A stretch of DNA of 64,000 nucleotides from Cliona cf. orientalis (GCA_963930775.1 OZ005696.1:5146001-5210000), one strand, 5' to 3'. Counted from the stretch's first letter, positions 1-15,086 are shown. The notes: generated from the sequence alone by a model not told the origin. Translations and numbers: made by a program.

Positions 1-1
1 G

Positions 2-2538
<2,537 letters not shown>

Positions 2539-2906
2539 AACAATGAACTCTCTAGCTCAGTTGCACCAATGAATACATTTCTCAAGTATTTAGCACTAGC
2601 AGCAGGTTTAGCTAGGTATCGTATTATGTATTATTTTATAGATGTCCCTGAATCTTACAGCAAGCGTGTAATCTAGGTTGACAATACTACATAGCATGCA
2701 GTTGAGTATAGGTATATAAGGGGATTATCCTGCCTGATTGTAGGTAGGTGGGCCATGGGCCATTCATTTCCGTTGACTCTAATAATCGGAAAGTACAATA
2801 TTTCATTTGCAACGTCAGCAAAGAGATTTGCACGTATGTGTATATGTACGTACATGTACGTGTATATACGCGTACGTGGCGTTGTGCTGGGCGGATTGCT
2901 GTCACC

Positions 2907-5900
2907 ATGTAAGTCGACTCTTGCCTGACCCAGATCTACCTACTATTATTTTAGTATAATATATTATACTTATGATTAGACCTAATATGGTGTGTTTAAT
3001 AGTCTTGAATGATGGCATCTCCGACGATGCATGCCTCGTGATATGATGCCTCATGTGCCTGTGTATAATAATCACTTGCAGGAGTGAGACAGATAGATTA
3101 GTGACAGTCCAGGAGAAGACTGATCAGGTATGTCAAGTGTAATAATGTATAAAGCACAGTCTCACATTGCAAATCCTTCAGTCTTGTCATTGAGGCCAAG
3201 AGAAGTGGGGTCTGATGACCATATATGTATGTGTAGTCTCGCGAGCCAGGCCTTTACATGCAAAGGCCAGGGGAAGGTCTGGTGACATACATATATGGGA
3301 GCTGTATCAGTGGAACGTATGGAAAGTGATTTTTGTTGCATCACAAACCGCAAATGTGTGTGCGAGCTCCATACAAACAACTGCATAGAAAATGGAGCTT
3401 CAATCTGGCCTATATAAAAGCAGCAGCTGGCACTTCAATTATTCAAGCTAAGTTCTCTCTAGCTTGTTGTTTGAGTGTCATATTTGAATGAAATCGAATG
3501 CCCAAGGGTATGTGGCCAAATGTAGCAAGAACTTACAAAGTTTGTTGGGATGAAGTGGCGTATAGCGCCCATTCCTCATAGTAATTAAGAGAATTTTCTC
3601 TTTCATAAATGAATGTACAGGAGTGCAGAACCCTCACCGCTACACGTATGCATGACTCATGCACGTGTAGATCTATAGCATGTCTCAATGTGTATGCCTA
3701 TTCAATATTGGGAGTATTGATCTAGCTACATACCACATACCCTGCACCTGAACAGGGTTCTGGTACTGTTTTCTTCAGAGTCAGTGGGAGTAGGGGGAAG
3801 GCATCTGGCTATGTCACTATATAAACTGAAAGCCTCTGTGACCTACTTAAACTGAATTATGCGTTTGAGAGCCACTGCCTGTTTACTCCGTCACTGCATT
3901 GATCAGCAAGGCACAGAATGTAGGCGCCATGTAAATACAGACTGGCAACATGGGCAGTGACCACTCTTCTCTGATTCCTGGTATACATTGAATGCGTACT
4001 TTCTCTCAGACAACCCTTACCATTTAACACAGAAGGGTTGGGATGGATGGACGACGGATGGACAAACAATCGCCAAACGATTGCAGTAACCCTCCGCCTA
4101 CGCTTTGTGGCGAGGGTTAAATATTATAATGCTTTAAGCTAGCTTAGCCTGTTAAAATTAATCATTACTGCATCTTTAATAACTACTGTAGATCGGGATA
4201 TTTTCACTGGTAAAATTTTCACTTGTAAATTTTCCACGTAGTCTAAATTTCGTCGCCAGACTTTAGCGACCAAAATAGGTATAGGTCGACATACATATCT
4301 CGCGTGTTTAATTTTCATCGGAAAAGGTCGTTGACGAAAAATGTTTAGTGGTGAAAATTTGCATCTACGGTATACTGAGTCACCATTTTTGTGGCAAAAT
4401 CAAGGTGTGCACTAACATTGGAATGCACATAATTATTCGTTCTATGTGGTCCTTACCAGATTTTGGTAATTGTCACGAACGCGGGTATATGCATGTCTTG
4501 GGACCTTCCCTTTTGCATGTGAAGGTCTGGCTTGTGAGACTACTGTATGTGGGGGTAAAATATTCAGTTCTGTTATCATCGTGTGCACAAAAATTGCCAG
4601 AGCTCAATGATAACTTGCCACCTGAGGGAGTTGTATAAAGCACAAAAGATTTTATCGAGTCTGGTGAGAAGCTGGCTTCACTATGCTTCATTACCCCGCG
4701 CGCATGCGCAAGGGGTAAAGTAATCGGTTTTGTCTGTCGTCTGTCGTCCGTCTGTCGTCTGTCTGTCGTCTGTCGTTAGCACAAAAATCGCCAGATCTGG
4801 AGATCTAGGCGTCTGAGTGACTCGTAAGTACAGCACATCCGTCGATATCGTCGAAAAACTGGCTTCATTATGCTTCAAATCATTTGGTAAGGTCCACGAG
4901 CGTCGCAAATACTGCATTTTGTTGGCCACGCCTATCAACACTACCCACCATGTGCTTTCTGCTCATGCGCACAACCTGGCACAATTTGTAGGTAAAGGTC
5001 GTCAACTGACTGCCGGTTGAGTTCCAGCTGTCTCATATCGACTATGATCGACGCTGCAGTGCGCGCGGGGTATGTGCTCTAAAGAGCTCTAGTTTGATAT
5101 GGCATGGCCCACTAATATCTCAGATACAATGTAGTTGTTTTTGTTAGCCACTGTAGCCACAGTGCCTATCGACCATGCTTACTGCAGACCATGTACTTTC
5201 TGCTTATGCACACATGTCAATTGACCTAGTACATGTACATGCACATGATGTACATTGTATATTATGTAGGTAAAGGTTGTTAATAATCCGTCACTGCCAT
5301 CTCGTCTCTGTGCAGCAGCTGTAACATATGCATGGGGTGTGTGCTCTAGAGAGCTCAAATTTAAGTTTTTATGTGTGTGTATGATATACATTGGTATTGA
5401 GTTGTTACTCCCTGTGCAAGTACATGACATAATATTATTATGATAAAATTGATTATCATAATAGCTTGTTGTACTCACATAATAATAATAATAATATGAA
5501 CGTGTACATGTACATTGAAACAAATGAAGATCATCTGTGGACATTTTAACTGTTCGGTAAACTTGCCAACGTTTCAGTGCAGATAGTAACTGAAAATGCT
5601 GTTACTTTATCATTACTACATGTATGTCATGTACACTTTTTTGCATGACATTGCATACAGGCAACTAGAGTGGCTCGTGAGAATCTTGAGAAGGTTATCA
5701 AGCGAGGAGACAACTTGAGTGATCTACAAGATAGAGCAGGTACAGCTTGTTTGTGTGATGCATACTCTCTTGAGGGAGGCAGTGATTTGGGATTGCAAGC
5801 GTTACAATACAGACAGTAACAGTGTATGTATGTTGACCAGAGACTGTTATTGTTTTCATGTGCAGAAAGCTTACGGCTGACATCAGCACAATTTGATGCC

Positions 5901-8900
5901 AGTTCCAGAAGACTAAATAGAAAGCTATGCTGGCAGAATATTAAGGTATGCCCTGATGAAGCTTACTACGTCAAACCAGCTATCTGCACTTGTGTTCAAT
6001 GGCACCAAACATTAAAGTCTTACTCTTAATGCCCCTCCCTCCTGCAGTTATGGATCATATTACTGTTTGTGTTGGTTGTTATTCTTGTGATCTTAATAGG
6101 TGAGTGACAATGTTGCCTATGATTATGTATTGTGTGTTATCAAGAGTTTACAATAGAAAGAGAGTGGAAAGTATCGCACTAGTATTGTTTTACTGTGTGT
6201 GTGTGTGACAAAGACTGGTACTGTATGTGTGTGAGTGTGCATGTGTATGGTTCATGTGTGTGTGTACATGTACATAATAATATTATTACAGTAAACTCTC
6301 TATTAACGGACATTCCCAATAACAGACACTTCTATATGTACCAACTGAAATCTCTATATTATTACATCCCGAAGTCCAAATCAACAAAAAGAATTCGGCT
6401 CTTGCTATGATGAAATTATGATGAAATTTATGATGAAACGGTCAAACCTGTGATGTAATTGCTGTGAAGACTGTTTTAAAATGTTTAGCACACATGAAAG
6501 CTTGTTGGGGCTCAGAATTCGAACCTAGCGTAGAAGAGATCGTGGACTATCGATAAGATATGGCGATTCTCTCAGTTCACTTTCTTTGGTGAGCTTGTAC
6601 TCGGGGGGGATTTCCCTATTCAGTCTAGCACATGGCAGGTGGAGGTCATGTCAACCGGCTCAAGCTGCGTGCCCCAATATTCGTGTATACGGAGCATGCG
6701 CAGTTTGTCGATGTGTCCTAGTTCGAATTATGGCTGCGTACATTAGCGTGGTATAATACTTTTCATGAGGGACGAGGGATGTAGTCTAAGTGTTTCATTA
6801 CGTCCCGAGTCCCAATTAGAAAAAAAAAAAAATTCGGCCAACCTATGATGAAATTATGATGAAACCTATGATGAAACCTATGATGTAATTGGAACACTGC
6901 TTTAAAATGTTTAGCTCGCATGAAAGTTTGTTGGGACCCAGAATTCGAACCTAGCATAGAAGATATCATGGGACTATCGATGAGATATGGCGATTCTCTC
7001 AGTTCGCTTTGTTTGGCGAGCTCACACTCGGGGGGGATTTCCCTAGATTCAGTCCAGCACATGGCAATGGAGGTCATGTCCGGGTCAACCGGCTCAAGCC
7101 GCGCGCCCCAATGTATGCGTATACGGAGCATGCGCAGTTTGTCGATGTGTCCTAGTTACATGCCCAGTAGCAATTTACTTTTCTGTGGTTATGAAAACTT
7201 GACCACTTGCCCAGTAGCTGCATGCATAATGGTTCATATGGTAAAAGGTCGTCAATATAGTGCGTACACACATTGATACTGGCGCCTCAATCGCAGAGAT
7301 GGAGTCTGAGAGTCGACCGCGGCCTACTCTCGACCTCGACACTGACAATTTTCAATTACAGGAGACGAACTCGACAGCTTCTGAATGTCAGGTTAGTCGC
7401 GGCATGGCACACAGCGTGCGTGCTATATATAGCACAAGGCTAGCTAATTTATCCACGGGATTACGTCAGCCAAGAGAACGCATGAAGTTCGGCCGGCGGT
7501 ACTTCGCAGAGAAAGTAGCGCTCAGCTTATAATGTATTCGCTGGATACATGCGTCAGATACTCAACATATATACCGATTTTCAAGTCTCAAAAAGGCTCC
7601 ACGGAGGCCCTGAGTTTTCTGGCAATTACCTCATAGATTATGTCATCATTACCTAATAACCGCAGAAAAGTAAATTTCTCACTGGGCAAGTAATGAGGTA
7701 TTATAGTGTAATGTATGATGAAACCTATGGTGTAATCTATGAGGTAATTGCCAGAAAATGCAGGGCCTCCATGGAGCCTTTCTGAGACTTGAAAATCGGT
7801 ATATACATGTATGTAAGAGTATCTGACGAATGTATCCAGCGAATACAATTAAGCTGAGTGCTACTTTCTCTGACAAGTATCGCTGGCCGAACTTCACGCG
7901 TTCTCTTGGCTGACGTAATCCCGTGGATAGATAAAGCTAGCCTTGCGCTATATATAGCACACATGCTGTGTGCCATGCTGCGACCAACCCGATGTTCAGA
8001 AGCTGTACGGCGCTGTCTAGTTCATCTCCTGTGATTGAAAATTGTCGGTGTCTAGGTCGACAGTCGGTCTCAGACTCTATCTCTGGGATTGAGGCACCGA
8101 CATCAATGTGGCTTATATGTAGACTGTGTACTCACTATATTGACGACCTTTTACCATATGAACCATTATGTCTGCTACTGGGCATGTGGTCAAGTTTTTC
8201 ATAACTATGTAATACAATATGAGCACCCAAATAGCAGATAACCTCCAATCCGGACAACGGACACGGGCCACATGCAGTGACATAACTGTATGCAGTGTTC
8301 CGACTAATGGATGGTGGGCGGGACTAGGAATTACCACGCCCCTTTCAGATTGCATACGCTAGTCTAAAAGACTGCATGTGCATTATGATGCCAGGTGTGT
8401 GAATGGTGGCAACCCTCTTTCTGTCTGTATTGACATGGATGATGACCAATAGGATGGGAACTTTCCAGATAGCTTCATCAAAGAAGTACAGTGGACTCTC
8501 TATTAACGGACACTCCCAATAACGGACCTCTACCAAATAACGGACACTGCTATATGTACCAACCGATATCTCCATATGTTTAATACAGTAGCAGCACCTG
8601 AATAGCGGACAACCTCCGAATTCCGGATAACGGACACAGCAGCTTGCACGAAGTAATACAGTACTATGCAAAAAACGTTCCGACTAACGGACGGCGGTGG
8701 GTGAGGCTAACCCCGCCCACGACCGTCTTGCATGCAGTTCATGGCATTATTAACAATCTGTACAAAAATAATAAGACGGCAATACATGTAGACACTAAAA
8801 AAACGGTAGCTGGTACTTTGTCTAGCTATAGTAATGACAACAGCCACTGCTTTACTTGCTCAAATCGAAAGTAGCTAGCTAGCCATTCGTCCACCATGAC

Positions 8901-10432
8901 GCAATTGACACTCGTCTAGTAGATCACTTCCTTGAAACAGACTGAATAGTGCAATACAATGTCATGAAAACACTTGAGTAGCTATGTCATGAATTTCTTT
9001 ATAACAATGAACTATTGGCTATAAAATTAATATTAGATGAAGTGGGGGGTGACTAAGGTAAAACACCCCAATAAAGGACATACCCCGAATAAAGGACAGA
9101 AGCCTATGTACCAAGGTGTCCGTTATTCGGAGAGTCCACTGTAGAACCTACGGTACATGTAGCTAGATCCTGGAGATGAGGAAGAAGAATTCAATGTGCC
9201 CCAGGATACTGGCTTCCCTGGGCTAATCAGAATTTTGGTGGATGCATGAACTTTCTGTTGATTCATCAACTTCAGTTGGAAGACCATGGGTGTTTTGAAC
9301 TGCTACATCTCTGCTGACCGTGACTCAAGTGACAAGCAGTCACCATTAAAAAGATGTAGTTAACACTTAACCACTACTTCAAAATAGCACAGTAGTAACA
9401 TAAGTGTCATGAGTTTTCTTTGTAAAAATTAGTTTAGACGGAGTGGGAGGTGACTAAAACATTGTATTGATGAATGGATGAGATCATATGAAACAAAGCT
9501 ACTGTGTTTATGCAAATAAAACGCAAGATCTAATTAGCTCAAGAAAATTTGCGTTCCGGGACTTCTCATAATAATACCGTAGAATCCCGCGATTACGCCC
9601 CCCCCCCCCTTTGTGCACGTTAGGATTGGGCAAAAGTGGGGAGGGGGCTTATACGCGGGATCCTAACATTTCCGTGTGACGACCATTACCGACCGAAGAA
9701 TATCACGTGGGCGCGCGATCTCTGTACTTTCTCTGGTTGTTTGGTGGGCAAAACTCGAGAAAAACGACAATGTAAGGCATATTGTGACACAAATAGCTAG
9801 TTTGCTAGCTGTAGCTACTGTTTTTATTGACTTATGGACCCCATTTTACAGTCAGGGAGGGGGGCTTATACGCGAGACAAAACTACCTATGCAAGAACTT
9901 GAGCTAAAAATGCAGGGGGGGGGCTTATGCGCGAGGGGGGGCGTAATCGCGGGATTCTACGGTACATGTTATGTGGAGTGTGACGACCTTTACCAGAAAA
10001 TCGTGCTAAAATTAAAATCGTAACTATTTTTTAGCTTGCGTTCTATTAGCATAAACACGGTATATGCCGTACTTGTTTTTATGGAATGCATGATCCAATT
10101 TAACGTGTGTGTTTGTATGATTGTTGAGCTTGGATGCTAGCTAGAGTATGTAGCATACGTTGTATATATTATCCTGCACTGGCTGTTAGTTTGTATGCAT
10201 ATTCATTGTGTATACATGTACTACCATAGTTGAGGCTAAGTGTGATGTGAGTTACATGTAATTGCTCATCCTCTACAGCTATAAACAACAATATACATTC
10301 CTTGTGATTGAGCTATGATACATGTACAGATGTATATCACGACTGAGTCCTTTGTAGTGTGATGATAATAATTATTAATCTCTATTCCTTGTAGTGGCCC
10401 TTGTGGTTGCAACTCGCAAGAATAAGCAGTGA
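2907..10432 (+). CDS. VAMP-A: R-SNARE (synaptobrevin/VAMP8-like), 98 aa
   Basis: Small tail-anchored R-SNARE expected to drive vesicle fusion by pairing with Qa/Qb/Qc SNAREs. Coding parts: AT of the start codon at 2907-2908, then 3082-3127, 5661-5739, 5866-5945, 6048-6099 and 10395-10432 (TGA). The start codon is AT|G, split by an intron with donor GTAAGT. The product starts MSETDRLVTVQEK. The SNARE motif runs through ARENLEKVIKRGDNLSDLQ; its zero-layer Arg is codon 5703-5705. A juxtamembrane segment RRLNRKLCWQNIK, a C-terminal anchor of about 20 hydrophobic residues (LWIILLFVLVV...) and the tail ATRKNKQ follow. Length and layout match VAMP8-type proteins (about 100 aa), with no N-terminal longin domain. 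The last intron (6100-10394) is swollen by transposons. Exon phases are shared with VAMP-B, C and E. Placement in the R-SNARE family is secure; the exact subfamily is inferred. Confidence 0.88.
3128..5660. other. VAMP-A intron with dispersed repeats; no gene seen
   Basis: A repeat beginning GTAGTCTCGCGAGCCAGG near 3232 recurs inverted near 4500-4545 and looks like the ends of a hairpin MITE family. A TCTGTCGTC-rich microsatellite lies at 4728-4777. The segment 4780-5100 contains ATCGCCAGATCTGGAGAT and recurs diverged at about 52580-52740. The part 4900-5100 is duplicated nearby at about 5180-5360 (shared GTAGGTAAAGG and TGTGCTCT.AGAGCTC blocks). No exon-like sequence is seen. Confidence 0.5.
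6289..8350. mobile_element. Truncated TA-flanked pogo/Tc-like MITE interrupted by a 1.85 kb insert
   Basis: The left end at 6287-6360 reads TA then CAGTAAACTCTCTATTAACG with repeated CGGACA-type subterminal motifs, matching the left end of the intact copy at 8489-9141. The match stops near 6360 and resumes near 8211 (AATACAATATGAGCACCC), continuing to about 8345, where CCGACTAATGGA corresponds to CCGACTAACGGA in the intact copy. The right terminal repeat is missing. The intervening 6361-8210 is a later insertion. Confidence 0.7.
6361..8210. repeat. Insert made of a tandem duplication and a 1 kb foldback palindrome
   Basis: Two diverged direct copies at about 6361-6723 and 6797-7157 share ATTAC.TCCCGA, TTTTAAAATGTTTAGC, CAGAATTCGAACCTAGC and ATATGGCGATTCTCTCAGTT. 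They are followed by an imperfect inverted repeat: left arm about 7170-7640, right arm about 7720-8210, sharing GGTCGTCAATATAGTG, ATTTTCAATTACAGGAGA-type and CCGTGGAT-type blocks, with a loop near 7640-7720. The insert starts ATTACAT and ends ATGTAAT, a possible short terminal inverted repeat. ORFs here (7260-7532 and others) are mirrored in both arms and look like by-products. Confidence 0.65.
8489..9141. mobile_element. Complete TA-flanked pogo/Tc-like MITE
   Basis: Ends CAGTGGACTCTC at 8489 and GAGAGTCCACTG at 9141, flanked by TA at 8487-8488 and 9142-9143. Both ends carry multiple subterminal CGGACA/AAAGGACA-type motifs. It has no transposase ORF. The same element, inverted and carrying a large insert, occurs at 57263-62482. 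Assignment to the Tc1/mariner-pogo supergroup rests on the TA target duplication and terminus style. Confidence 0.85.
9500..10062. mobile_element. MITE (TGTTTATG ends) carrying a nested MITE
   Basis: The left end ACTGTGTTTATGCAAATAAA and right end GCATAAACACGGTA are inverted. Internal blocks GATCTAATTAG, GACCTTTACCAGAAAATCG and TTTTAGCTTGCGTTCTATTA match the uninterrupted copy at 40674-40852 in order. A second MITE (9577-9962) is inserted in the middle. Lies in the last intron of VAMP-A. Confidence 0.85.
9577..9962. mobile_element. TA-flanked MITE with 26-bp perfect terminal repeats, nested
   Basis: Starts CCGTAGAATCCCGCGATTAC and ends with its reverse complement, GTAATCGCGGGATTCTACGG. TA dinucleotides flank it at 9575-9576 and 9963-9964. 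The interior contains C and G runs and GGGGGCTTATACGCG motifs. The ORF across it is not credible as a gene. Confidence 0.88.
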
Positions 10433-11236
10433 AGCTGCAGGTATATAATATACTTCACCGGATGACGAACTTGATCACATCAGATTGTTTCAAACTGAGC
10501 TGCATGTGTGTGCGTGTGTGTGTGTCTATATGTTCCCACAGTCTTACACTTTTTCATTATTATTTTTTGTCCACTTTATCCAATGCATGAGAGTTTGTGT
10601 GAATGTATCATCTTGGTAATGCTGTATTTGTGTACATGGCCTGCACTGTACCATGATTCTGTGTGATCATTAATACTATAAAATTCTTGTCGACAGTCAT
10701 TTATGTGCACTACGCTTGCTATTCCATGATTATCTTTAGCTCTGCCAAGTGGATTAAACAAAACTGTTAACCACAAAAATAATGTGAGCTACACACAGTC
10801 ATAATACTGAACCTAGCTTATGGTTTATTGTTTGTACAGGTATATAGGAGCCTGTATGCTATATATAAACGTTATAGTTGCAGCACAATGTCATGGCCTG
10901 TAGCGTTGTGTGTAGGGTTTATGGCTGGTAGTTATTGTCTTGTTGGTTATTTGTTCAGGGCGTGTATAGCAAACTGGTATGCTATATGACGTATGTTCCC
11001 TTCCATGTTCCCAAACAGCATAACTACACTCACTTCTAGTGCTTTACTCATTTCGTGTATGGCAGTGAACTTATATTATCAGTTGTTTTTGCAATCAACA
11101 ATAACAGTTTCAGTCAGTTAGAGTGAAGCCAGACTACGTAGTCACAGCTAGAATACTGGACATTTGTAGCTTGGCCTGTGTAGCCACTCTTGAAGCTAAG
11201 ACTGTGTTTTGTGAAAATATTGACTACAATACAGTG

Positions 11237-13177
11237 ATGTAAGTTTATCAGTATGGCAATGAGTATTAGATGTGTAGCTACTGTACATACACCAAGTGTA
11301 TGACCACATTATGCTTCAATGATACACTAGGGATGAGCCAAAGGAGACAGACAGACTGACACAGCTCACAAGACAAACCCAGGAGGCAAGAGGATTACAT
11401 TTGACCCAATAATAGAATAGATTTTGTTCCTTGCCATACATGTATACTGTGTGAACAATTATGAAATTATTATACTACACGTGGCAGGTGAAGGGAATAA
11501 TGTCACAAAATATGGACTTGATGATGCAGAGAGGAGAGAAGCTTGAGCATGGCTTGGATAAAGTAGGTAAGCAGACAGACAGATGTGCGACGCGTCACTA
11601 ACTTTTGTATAGGCCTCCCATGATTCTTGATAGGCAAGAACCCGAGGTCATCTGGGACTGGGAAGAAACTTTTGAGTACAGGTGTCTTTGAGGCCTTCGG
11701 AAAGTAGTCTGTAGCTTCTTTCTATTATAATTTTTATAAGGCATACTGAAATGGCATGAAAAATTTAATCTCAATTGGCATGCAGAATTTGATGAGTGGC
11801 TCAGTGCTTCCTTCCTTTATCTGCCCTCCCCAACAGCCACTTACTCTAGTCTTGCGTAATCAGATTGGTTATGTGATAGTGGCTATTACATTAATTTGTC
11901 TCTGCCTATGTAATACCGCAGGGTGGAAAATTAGTGTGTAGTAACTCAAAGACTTTCAGTATAATTAGAGTCAGACATGGTATTTACACATGTATGTCTC
12001 ATTGCCAATGTTGGATACTACCACAATAATAATATTATTATCTTTCCATTTCACAGAGGAATTGAGTCAAGCATCTTCTCAATTTAAAACAACATCAAAA
12101 AAGCTGGAGAAGAAACTTTGGTGGAAAAACTTCAAGGTCAGCAACAAAGTTTAATAGAGTCAGCGAGCAAATTTGCTATTATGGTTTATATAATAGTTAT
12201 ACCATAGCAAGTAGGAATTTTATCTTCGAAAACTACCCTGATCACGAGGGTGGAGCCTGAGTGAGAGGGTATATCCTGCTTCACATTGCATAGCTATATA
12301 TTATTATAATAAGATATCTTGTAATTGCCAATTACAAGTTTATAAGTAGTGCTAGAGGGATTTATCAGACCACAAGCAGATTTATCACCACCCCTGTTGC
12401 CTAGGTTACAAGGCTAAGTATTCCAATAATAAAAAGTATGTATGTGTGTTGGGGGGGGGTATAGAAGACAAGGCTGCAGGTTTGATACGGGAATATAGGC
12501 ATGCATACTATGTAATTTCTTGTAATAATCTTTTAGCGGTGATCAAGGTTGGAAAGTTTTATTTGTGGTGGTGGTGGTGGAGGGGGGAGGGTAGGGGTGC
12601 ATGGTAAACGGAGTTTTGTCCCCTCCCACTGAATGTGATCTTCACTGAAACTGAAAGTCCAAATGTGCCCATAATTTGCATGCATGTCACAGATTGGCAG
12701 CCCTGCTCAGACCTGGCTGGTAGTGATACTGCTATTGCTCTGTATTATCAGAATCATTTTCATCTCCAAACAGCTATGGGTGATCTTGGTGATCATACTC
12801 AGTGTCTGTCTCGGAGTCATTGTCGTTGCTATTGTCGGTAAGACAACCAAGCCCAATCTAAAGTTGCTGTGATTTCATAAAAATAATCCTGCTTTGAGTG
12901 AATATTTGAACCCACGGTGTAGTTTTCTGTCACAGAAAATGATTATACTTCAATGGAAATCATCACATGTGTAGGCTGGATCTGTTGATAGCCTCTGGTA
13001 TTGGCATTGATGTCATTTTTCCACCTACCAACCCCATTTTCATAGGCTTTAATAGCTGTTTTGACGGATTTGTGTAATGCACGTACAGTAATAGTAATGT
13101 TATTGTAGACAGGTAACTCTTCATTATACTTAAATCATTCTGTAATCATGTTAGGTGCAGTACTTGGAACCAAATAG
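11237..13177 (+). CDS. VAMP-B: R-SNARE (VAMP8-like), 100 aa
   Basis: Coding parts: AT at 11237-11238, then 11331-11385, 11488-11566, 12057-12136, 12774-12837 and 13155-13177 (TAG). The start codon is AT|G (donor GTAAGT). The second coding exon can stay in frame only with a GC donor, GAG|GCAAGA at 11386. The product begins MDEPKETDRLTQLTRQTQE and continues VKGIMSQNMDLMMQRGEKLE; the zero-layer Arg is codon 11530-11532. This is the copy most like VAMP8 (DR.., VK.IM.QN, RGE.LE). Then FKTTSKKLEKKLWWKNFK, a TM anchor LWVILVIILSVCLGV..., and the short luminal tail AVLGTK. Exon sizes 55/79/80/64 match VAMP-C and nearly match E. It is the most canonical member of the array and the most likely to be fully functional. 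Confidence 0.9.
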
Positions 13178-13648
13178 TGAGATCATTATCTTGGAGGCGA
13201 TATTATGCAACTCTATAATATTATGTACATGTATGTAAATGGAAATTAATGTCATATCATCCTTGACCACTACCTCTAAATAGTCCTGCTAGTTTATTGT
13301 ATTAGTATTCATCTCAGTTTTTAACGTCACTATAATGTACCATGATGTCGTAATGCTGTATAATCGTCTTGTATAGCCACTACCATTATTATTAACTATA
13401 CCATCCATGGCTAAAAATTGCAAGTTACAGTAAGCTAAATAGTTACTATGAAGTCTCTCTCTCCAGCCTGATCGAAAGGCAGATAAGGTTTATTACAAGG
13501 TGCTGTCAGGTATGATTGTTACCATACCAAGTAGCTAAACAGTAGCAGTTACGTATACGTGACTAGATCTGGTACCGGTCGGTAGGTGGAAAAGTAATGT
13601 AATACCTATAATGTAACTCAGCTCAGCCCTGGAACATGCTATAGACAT

Positions 13649-13720
13649 AGCCTCATCCCCAGTCTCCCCGATCTTTTTCAACGCACGCGAGAAAAGATCG
13701 GGGAGACTGGGGACGAGGCT
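13649..13720. repeat. 29-bp-stem hairpin MITE
   Basis: Left stem 13649-13677 and right stem 13692-13720 are complementary with one difference; the loop contains ACGCACGCG. The stem contains CCCCAGTCTCCCCGATC. The style (short perfect stem, CGCACGCG loop) is shared with the hairpins at 21026 and 21505. Confidence 0.75.
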
Positions 13721-13847
13721 GCTATGGACATAATTTAAAGACCAGCAGATAGAGCATTAATATACATGTTCCTGAATTTTCAATTTCACTTTCATTGTCA
13801 CAAAATTAATGTCCTTGTCAAAACACAGAAGCCACAATTATGCTATT

Positions 13848-13924
13848 GTCTGGATGGTCTAGCGGTTAAGCTCTGACTTCCAAGCAATATCAAATGCACG
13901 CACCAGTTCGAATCCTGCTTGGAC
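13848..13924 (+). tRNA. tRNA-Gly(TCC)-like sequence, degenerate; pseudogene or SINE head
   Basis: An A-box-like TGGTCTAGCGGTTAAG, an anticodon-loop-like CTTCCAAGCA and a B-box-like GTTCGAATCC occur in the right order, followed by CCCA and a T-run as in a Pol III terminator. The outer ends pair weakly (GTCTGG with TTGGAC). The anticodon and T stems pair poorly, so I doubt a functional tRNA. It may be the head of a tRNA-derived SINE. Confidence 0.35.
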
Positions 13925-14265
13925 CCATTTTTTTCCCAACTTTTTTCTTTCACTGCCAGTGATGGTTTTTTTTTTTAAATATAGGATTCAAGTATAGGCA
14001 AAGCCACATTTTGGTCAGCAGCTACAGTAACTATATATAAAAATTATATAGTATGGGAAAAAAGTTAATAATCAGTGTTAGCTAATCATGCAGAATGCCA
14101 TCAAATTGAATACGATTATTGAGGCTAACAATGGCAATAGTATTCCACTTCAATTTAGGAATAGCCAGCCTAATGCAATATTTTCTCGCTATTTCAAAGG
14201 TACTTTTTTCTACTTAGGATATGGTTAGTCTTCTTGTAAATATTAATTATAATAGTATACTTGTA

Positions 14266-14806
14266 CAGTGGTCCCTCCTTTGAGAGACCCCTCTAGTGAG
14301 AGACCACCTCTTATTAAGAACCAAAAAGTGCATGCACAAACCACTCTACATACAAACAGCCCTCTGGTCAAAGATCACCTCTAGAACCCAACCAAAGACC
14401 ACCAATTATGTGGAAATTAAAGACCATCAATGATCTCAACTAGAGCTCTGTAGATCAAATATCCCATGTGCACATTGCATGATCTGTAGATCTACTTGGA
14501 ATGGAATTTTGCCACAGTAATGCACCCCTGGAAAGAGAATAGTTGTCATATTGGAAGAGGAGTGATTCATCGGGCTAAAAATATCCCTGTGACTGACTGG
14601 AGGTTGAAAAGTAGTAAACACTCATTTCTTTCTTGTGAATACAGGTACCAAGCAACCAATTTTCATATAAATTATGTACGGCATAATACAACCCACTCTT
14701 GAAAAGCTCCACCTATTGCTCCACCCTCCTCTGGTGGAAGACCACCTCGTTTGGGAGACCATTTTTATTTGGATTCAAGTGCGGTCTCTCAAAAGAGGGA
14801 CCACTG
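14266..14806. mobile_element. TA-flanked MITE with CAGTGGTCCCTC termini
   Basis: The left end CAGTGGTCCCTCCTTTGAGA and right end TCTCAAAAGAGGGACCACTG are inverted, with TA at 14264-14265 and 14807-14808. Interior repeats of AGACCACCTC-type motifs resemble the subterminal repeats of the CAGTGGACTCTC family. No transposase. Confidence 0.88.
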
Positions 14807-14932
14807 TACTTTGATGTGTACAAATCTTGTATACCAATTACAAGTATTACAAGTGAAATAGGCACCTGAGTTTGAAATACCCTTCTGAGTTGAAATACCT
14901 ATCTGACTTTGTGTATGGATACTATTAGCCGG

Positions 14933-15086
14933 TGATAGTGAGGTTGTATGTTGAATTTGGATAAATAGCACCTGAAATAGGCATTTGGTTCATCAAATTG
15001 TACTCGCTATCGTTCGCACAATTTTTGAACCAAATACCTATTTCAGAGTGCTATTTTACCCAAATTCAACATACAACCTCACTATT
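14933..15086. repeat. Inverted repeat of about 60 bp arms
   Basis: The left arm from GATAGTGAGGTTGTATG (14933) to GCATTTGGTTCA mirrors the right arm from TGAACCAAATACCTATTTC to CATACAACCTCACTATT (15086). The loop is about 30 bp and contains CGCTATCGTTCGC. Related CACCTGAG/GAAATAC repeats precede it from 14850. Confidence 0.7.

Noticed and set aside
7260-7532. Frame with an exon-like SRPRPTLDLDTDNFQLQ segment
   Set aside because: It lies in one arm of a palindrome, and the mirrored arm does not preserve it. I cannot support a gene.
9676-10023. 115-codon frame
   Set aside because: Spans the junction of two nested MITEs.
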